Under the pieces are notes generated by a model. It made no database searches and had not been told where the DNA came from. It was given only the letters and a program-made list of their open reading frames with translations. A program made the position numbers and the translations under genes. A stretch of 37,633 nt of DNA, taken from CAZJRQ01 sp964548535 (GTDB lineage: Bacteria; Bacillota; Clostridia; Oscillospirales; Ruminococcaceae). The stretch spans positions 1 to 37,633 of the forward strand of contig CAZJRQ010000023.1 of the NCBI GenBank assembly GCA_964548535.1. The letters are read 5' to 3'. Each line of letters opens with the position of its first letter. Within the stretch, counting starts at the first letter, position 1. Below are positions 33,532-37,633 of this stretch, piece by piece.

Positions 33532-34623
33532 ATGAAAAACACACTGAAAAAAACACTAGCATTAGCAGCAGCGTTCACACTAACAGGCTTGTCATTAGTT
33601 TCATGTGGCAGTGATGATACTGGTTCAAAATCTTCAGATAAAAGCGATAAGAAATATGCAGGTCAAACATTAGTAGTATGTTCATGGGGCGGAGCAATTC
33701 AGGACGCTCAAAGAAAAACAATTTTTGAACCTTTTATGGAAGAAACAGGCTGTACAATCGTAGAAGAAACAGAGCCAGACCCAGCAAAAATTAAATCAAT
33801 GGTAGATGCAGGGAATATGGAAATCGATGTCTGGGACGTTGATACTGACTTTGTTCCAAGAGGAATAGCACAAGATTTATTCGAGAAAATCGACTTTACA
33901 AATATCCAAACCAAGGGCATGAATGAAGCGTATGTAACTGAATATTCAGTGCCATGTGAAACAGCAACAATTTGTATCACATGGAATACAGATAAATATT
34001 CGCAGGAAAATCACCCAAAAAACTGGACAGAATTTTTCGATTCAAAAACATTTGAAGGAAAAAGAACTTTATACTCAAATCCAATGTCAATGTTTGAGGC
34101 AGTGCTGTTAGCTGACGGTGTAGCAATAGAAGATATGTATCCTCTAGATGTTGATAGAGCGTTTAAATATCTTGATTTACATAAGAGCGATATCGTTAAG
34201 TTCTGGGAGTCGGGAGCAGAATCGGTAGAGTTAGTAGCAGGCGGTGAAGCAGCACTAGGCGAAGTTTGGGGCGGCCGTTCAATAACAGCAAAAGCTAACG
34301 GACAGACAATCGATTTTGACCCATATAACGCAATTTTAGCATCAGACTCATTTGTAATCGGCAAAGGTTCACAAAACAAAGAACTAGCAACAGAGTTCAT
34401 AGCATATGCAACTTCACCAGAGGTAGTAGCAAAATATGCAACAGAATATCCAGGCAACGCACCATGTACATCAGAAGCATATCAGTATATGACCGACGAG
34501 GCAATCTCAGCCCTAGCATCAAATCCAGATTCAGTAGAAGACCAGCTATGGATTGATGTAGATTGGTGGTATGATAACTATGATAAAGTTTATGAGCGTT
34601 TTCAAGAGTGGAAATTGTCTTAA
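33532..34623 (+). CDS. Polyamine-type ABC importer, substrate-binding lipoprotein (PotD-like)
   Basis: A 363-residue lipoprotein. The signal peptide starts MKNTLKKTLALAAA and ends in the lipobox LVSCG; a Ser/Asp-rich linker follows. The mature domain begins LVVCSWGGAIQDAQRKTIFE, in the PotD-like superfamily (SBP_bac_6/8) that binds spermidine, putrescine, GABA or opines. Acidic pockets such as DVWDVDTDFV and the end IDVDWWYDNYDKVYERFQEW would suit a cationic amine. The start has TGGAGGAATTTATT. The gene overlaps nothing; an open frame upstream of it is not used. Confidence 0.88.
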   Translation: MKNTLKKTLALAAAFTLTGLSLVSCGSDDTGSKSSDKSDKKYAGQTLVVCSWGGAIQDAQRKTIFEPFMEETGCTIVEETEPDPAKIKSMVDAGNMEIDVWDVDTDFVPRGIAQDLFEKIDFTNIQTKGMNEAYVTEYSVPCETATICITWNTDKYSQENHPKNWTEFFDSKTFEGKRTLYSNPMSMFEAVLLADGVAIEDMYPLDVDRAFKYLDLHKSDIVKFWESGAESVELVAGGEAALGEVWGGRSITAKANGQTIDFDPYNAILASDSFVIGKGSQNKELATEFIAYATSPEVVAKYATEYPGNAPCTSEAYQYMTDEAISALASNPDSVEDQLWIDVDWWYDNYDKVYERFQEWKLS

Positions 34624-34687
34624 TATATAATAGTATATATTAAAGCAGTTTGAAGTTATAATTAAATAAAAGTGTGGGGGGATTTAT

Positions 34688-35575
34688 ATGGCAGAAAATG
34701 CACAAGCAGTTACACTAAAAAATGCTGATGTTACAAAGAAGAAGTTTTCGATAAGAAAGCAAAGTTGGCTAATACTTATTCCGCCTGCATTGTTTTTGAT
34801 AATATTTATGTTTATACCAATTTTAAAGATGTTAGTTTTAAGTTTTCAGTCAACAGATACAAGTGCGTGGACGTTTGAAAACTACGCAAAGTTTTTCTCA
34901 AACAGTGTCTATATTCAGGTAATCGGACTAACTCTGAAAGTGTCGCTGGTAGTAACACTACTGTGCTTGCTGCTCGGCTATCCAGTGGCATATGTAATGG
35001 CAAAAAGCTCAAGACGAGTGTCAAGCTTAATAATGATTTCAGTAATGATTCCTTTTTGGACCAGCTTGCTTGTAAGAACATATTCGTGGATGATTCTTTT
35101 GCAGTCAGAGGGCGTAGTAAATCAAATTCTGATGAAACTTAACATAATCAGTGCACCGCTAAAGCTGATTAATAATACAACAGGTGTGTATATAGGTATG
35201 ACGCATATTCTGTTGCCGTATATGATTTTATCACTGTATCCAGTCATGAAAGGCATAGATAATAGTATAGTCGATGCGGCGCAAACTTTGGGAGCAAACA
35301 AGTTTAAAGCATTTGTAAAAGTGTATTTTCCACTAAGCATACAGGGAATTTCAGCAGGCGTGATTTTGGTGTTCATCATGAGCATAGGCTATTTCATTAC
35401 ACCGTCACTACTAGGCGGAACAAATGATGTAATGATTTCACAGCTAATACAAGTTCAGGTATCAAAGCTGCTTAATTGGCAGTTTGCATCAGCAATTTCA
35501 GTGATTTTGCTAGTAGTTTCAATGTCTGTTCTGTATATTTCAAAGAAATTGATGAAGGTCGATAAAATTTGGTAA
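34688..35575 (+). CDS. potB: Polyamine-type ABC importer, permease 1 (PotB-like)
   Basis: A 295-residue membrane protein with about six helices (first at about 27-50). The EAA loop that docks on the ATPase is AAQTLGANKFKAFVKVYFPL. The start follows GTGTGGGGGGATTTAT. The gap to the binding-protein gene is 64 bases without a terminator, and 16 bases separate it from permease 2. Confidence 0.9.
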   Translation: MAENAQAVTLKNADVTKKKFSIRKQSWLILIPPALFLIIFMFIPILKMLVLSFQSTDTSAWTFENYAKFFSNSVYIQVIGLTLKVSLVVTLLCLLLGYPVAYVMAKSSRRVSSLIMISVMIPFWTSLLVRTYSWMILLQSEGVVNQILMKLNIISAPLKLINNTTGVYIGMTHILLPYMILSLYPVMKGIDNSIVDAAQTLGANKFKAFVKVYFPLSIQGISAGVILVFIMSIGYFITPSLLGGTNDVMISQLIQVQVSKLLNWQFASAISVILLVVSMSVLYISKKLMKVDKIW

Positions 35576-35591
35576 CGGGAGTGAGAGAGTT

Positions 35592-36407
35592 ATGTTAGTA
35601 AAAATAATAGCGTTTATAATTATATTATTTCTAATTTTGCCAGTGCTGATTATAATACCGATGTCCTTTTCAAGCTCGCAGTATCTTGAATTTCCACCTC
35701 CTGGATTTTCAACACAGTGGTATGAAAAATTCTTCAATAATATTCAGTGGACAACAGCACTAAAGAATAGTATCGAGGTCGGTTTGATTACAACAGTAAT
35801 AGCACTAGTGCTTGGAATAATGGCGGCGTATGGACTTTATAAATCAAACTTCAAAGGCAAATCAGTAATAACAGAGTTTTTTATGATGCCAATGCTAGTG
35901 CCGGGAATTATCTTCGGACTTGCGATATACCGTTTTGAATCCCAAACAAAATTCTTCGGACTTCCGCTTGCAGGAACAATGACAGGACTAGTAATTGCGC
36001 ATACAGTTTTAGCAATTCCGTTTGTAATTAAAACAGTTTTAGCAAGCCTAGCGGGACTAAATCCTAACCTGGAACTTGCGGCTCAAAGCTTGGGAGCAAA
36101 CAAGTTCAAAGCGCTGGTTAAAGTAGTATTTCCGTGTATAAAACCAGCAATTTTTTCAGGAGCGATGTTTGCCTTTGCAACATCATTTGATGAAATAGTT
36201 GTAACTCAGTTCATAGCAGGCGTAAGGGTAACAACACTTCCAAAGAAAATGTGGGAGGGTGTTAAACAGCAGCTAGACCCAACAATAACTGCAATAGCAG
36301 CAATTTTGATTTTAGGTATTACAATTTTGATGGTAGCAATGAACGCAAAAGACATCTTCTATAAAAAGCCAAAAGCAATTAAGGAAGACGTTTTTGAAGA
36401 TGATTAA
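35592..36407 (+). CDS. potC: Polyamine-type ABC importer, permease 2 (PotC-like)
   Basis: A 271-residue membrane protein with about six helices; EAA loop AAQSLGANKFKALVKVVFPC. The periplasm-side segment SSSQYLEFPPPGFSTQWYEK after the first helix is characteristic of PotC-type permeases. The start has ACGGGAGTGAGAGAGTT. It is the last gene of the importer operon, closed by the hairpin at 36423. Confidence 0.9.
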   Translation: MLVKIIAFIIILFLILPVLIIIPMSFSSSQYLEFPPPGFSTQWYEKFFNNIQWTTALKNSIEVGLITTVIALVLGIMAAYGLYKSNFKGKSVITEFFMMPMLVPGIIFGLAIYRFESQTKFFGLPLAGTMTGLVIAHTVLAIPFVIKTVLASLAGLNPNLELAAQSLGANKFKALVKVVFPCIKPAIFSGAMFAFATSFDEIVVTQFIAGVRVTTLPKKMWEGVKQQLDPTITAIAAILILGITILMVAMNAKDIFYKKPKAIKEDVFEDD

Positions 36408-36422
36408 GCAAAAAAATTAGTT

Positions 36423-36461
36423 AAAAAGGTGTAGCCGTAATTTTCGGTTGCACCTTTTTGT
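36423..36461 (+). terminator. Terminator after the importer operon
   Basis: AAAAAGGTG plus GCCG on the left (36423-36438) pair with CGG and CACCTTTTT on the right (36445-36459), with small mismatches. Confidence 0.7.
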
Positions 36462-36474
36462 AGAGGTGAAATTA

Positions 36475-37377
36475 TTGAAAATTAAGAATAAAGAGCACTA
36501 CGGAATAACATTGCTTTTTCTAACATCATTAATCTGGGGAAGCAGTTTTGTTGTGATAAAATATGCAGTTTCAAGAATAGATACGTTTTGGTTTTTATCA
36601 ATAAGATGTCTGTTAGCGACGATTTTCACGCTGATAGTTTTTAATAAAAGAATCAAAGAAATAAATAAAAAAGCAGTATGTCAGGGGATTATTTTGGGAA
36701 CTTTGATGACAGGTGCGATAGCATTTCAAGTGTTAGGATGTTCACGTACAACGGTTGGAAAAAACGCATTTTTGACCTCAACTTATGTCGCAATTATCCC
36801 ATTTGTAACGTGGATAAGAAATAAAAAAAGACCTTCCTCCAAAAGCTTTCTAGCAGCAGGAATATGTCTTTGTGGAGCGGCAGTGCTGTCGCTGGGCGGT
36901 GTAGCAAAGCTGAATCTAGGTGATTTTTTTAGTGTAGCCGCAGCATTTTTCTGGGCACTGGATTTTGAATTTACAGCAGAATTTTCTAAGCAAACTGATG
37001 CAGTAAGCTTGCAGATAGTTCAAATTTCAACATCAACAATCATATCAACCGTGATAGCGCTGATGATTTCACCAACATCAAATCAAACATTTTCGTTAGG
37101 AGTAGTAGGCTGTATTTTGTATACAGGAATTCTAGCCAATGCAATAGCATTTTTAATGCAGATAGTAGGACAAAAGTATGTAGATTCAGTTACATCAGGA
37201 GTAATTTTTGCATTTGAAGCAGTGTTTGCAGGAGCTTTTTCGATTATAATTCTACATGAGCGGATTACTATAAAATTTGCAGTTGGTGCAGCATTAATTT
37301 TCAGCTCAGTGTTAATTCCACGAATAAATTTGGAAAAAATATTTGCGCACTCAAAAAAGCATAGTGCAAATAGGTGA
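36475..37377 (+). CDS. EamA/DMT-superfamily transporter
   Basis: A 300-residue carrier with ten predicted helices in two EamA repeats (first ITLLFLTSLIWGSSFVVIKY, second ALDFEFTAEFSKQTDAVSL onward). Typical family signs are the early IWGSSFV motif, TTVGKNAFLTSTYVAI and GVIFAFEAVFAGAFSIIILHE. Such proteins export amino acids or other metabolites; the cargo is unknown. The start is TTG at 36475 behind TAGAGGTGAAATTA. It follows the importer terminator closely, so it may be expressed by read-through, perhaps to export an end product. Confidence 0.85.
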   Translation: MKIKNKEHYGITLLFLTSLIWGSSFVVIKYAVSRIDTFWFLSIRCLLATIFTLIVFNKRIKEINKKAVCQGIILGTLMTGAIAFQVLGCSRTTVGKNAFLTSTYVAIIPFVTWIRNKKRPSSKSFLAAGICLCGAAVLSLGGVAKLNLGDFFSVAAAFFWALDFEFTAEFSKQTDAVSLQIVQISTSTIISTVIALMISPTSNQTFSLGVVGCILYTGILANAIAFLMQIVGQKYVDSVTSGVIFAFEAVFAGAFSIIILHERITIKFAVGAALIFSSVLIPRINLEKIFAHSKKHSANR

Positions 37378-37633
37378 CACAATCTATGTTGGGAAATGTT
37401 CACCTTAATCTATTGCAAAGCACCAATGTTGTGGGAAATCTCATCATTGCGATGCCTGAAAAGTTCTTATGTAGGGCGGTTTTGTCACCCGGTGTAGAGA
37501 TATTCATAGGTGGTTTGGCGACTAATTCTCATCCTAAAACTGTCTACAGATGGCATGTAAACCAGCAATTTTCAAAAAAAATTACTGCGAAATAAGTCGC
37601 TGGTGTCTTGAATATTACGGTAAATTATGCTAT
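37378..37633. other. Right edge without recognisable gene
   Basis: A 73-codon open frame (37374-37595) overlaps the EamA stop and has no ribosome site or family. Another frame opens with ATG at 37550 and continues to the window edge (MACKPAIFKKNYCEISRWCL), too short to judge. Confidence 0.3.

Noticed and set aside
1..37633. CRISPR array, tRNA or rRNA genes, complete insertion sequences
   Set aside because: No regularly spaced repeats, no cloverleaf or rRNA stretches and no transposase motifs were seen on either strand.

Overview
The window is low-GC DNA with gene families, consensus TTGACA/TATAAT promoters, GGAGG ribosome sites and U-tailed terminators of the kind found in gut Clostridia. 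The best guess is a Ruminococcus-like member of the Oscillospiraceae. This rests on an RDAC-like small protein, a DUF6591-like lipoprotein remnant, an AgcS symporter, EpsC-type serine acetyltransferase and several FtsX-type ABC exporters. No rRNA, tRNA, CRISPR array, intact phage gene or intact transposase was seen.

Left part (1-9.7 kb): a graveyard. After a metallophosphoesterase remnant and one intact nitrilase-family gene comes a decayed hemicellulose-utilisation locus. It holds a xylose isomerase stub, a GH2 glycosidase with one missing base, a GH31 alpha-xylosidase N-terminus fused to LysR-like and SGNH-hydrolase-like pieces, a sugar-binding-protein scrap fused to a YesL/DUF624 membrane protein, a GH26-like mannanase with one internal stop, and the C-terminal part of a GH13 enzyme. 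Good promoters, terminators and a shared LacI/CcpA-type operator motif (core AATCGTTTTC) survive at three places, so the regulon can still be recognised although almost every gene is broken.

Middle part (9.7-24.8 kb): envelope and stress defence modules. There is a two-component system (10.3-12.0 kb) followed by an ABC ATPase/FtsX exporter pair (12.1-15.5 kb), a Bce/Van-like arrangement. A second histidine kinase and response regulator lie on the minus strand downstream of a CtpE-like P-type ATPase. A TetR regulator precedes a second ABC/FtsX pair, and both are preceded by closely matching palindromic operators.

Right part (24.8-37.4 kb): metabolism and transport. It holds an AgcS sodium:amino-acid symporter, an HD hydrolase/serine acetyltransferase/ACT-domain operon, and a locus of a class-III aminotransferase, an iron-dependent alcohol dehydrogenase, an XRE-cupin regulator and a complete polyamine-type ABC importer (order A-D-B-C), followed by an EamA/DMT transporter. 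The aminotransferase and importer operons each have a consensus promoter, a leader ending in an intrinsic terminator before the first gene, and nearby copies of a TTGTGCAATATA-like motif. I read this as an uptake, transamination and carbonyl-reduction system for a diamine or omega-amino acid (putrescine or GABA type), under double control by repressor and attenuation. The substrate is inferred, not shown. The last 250 bases hold nothing I recognise.
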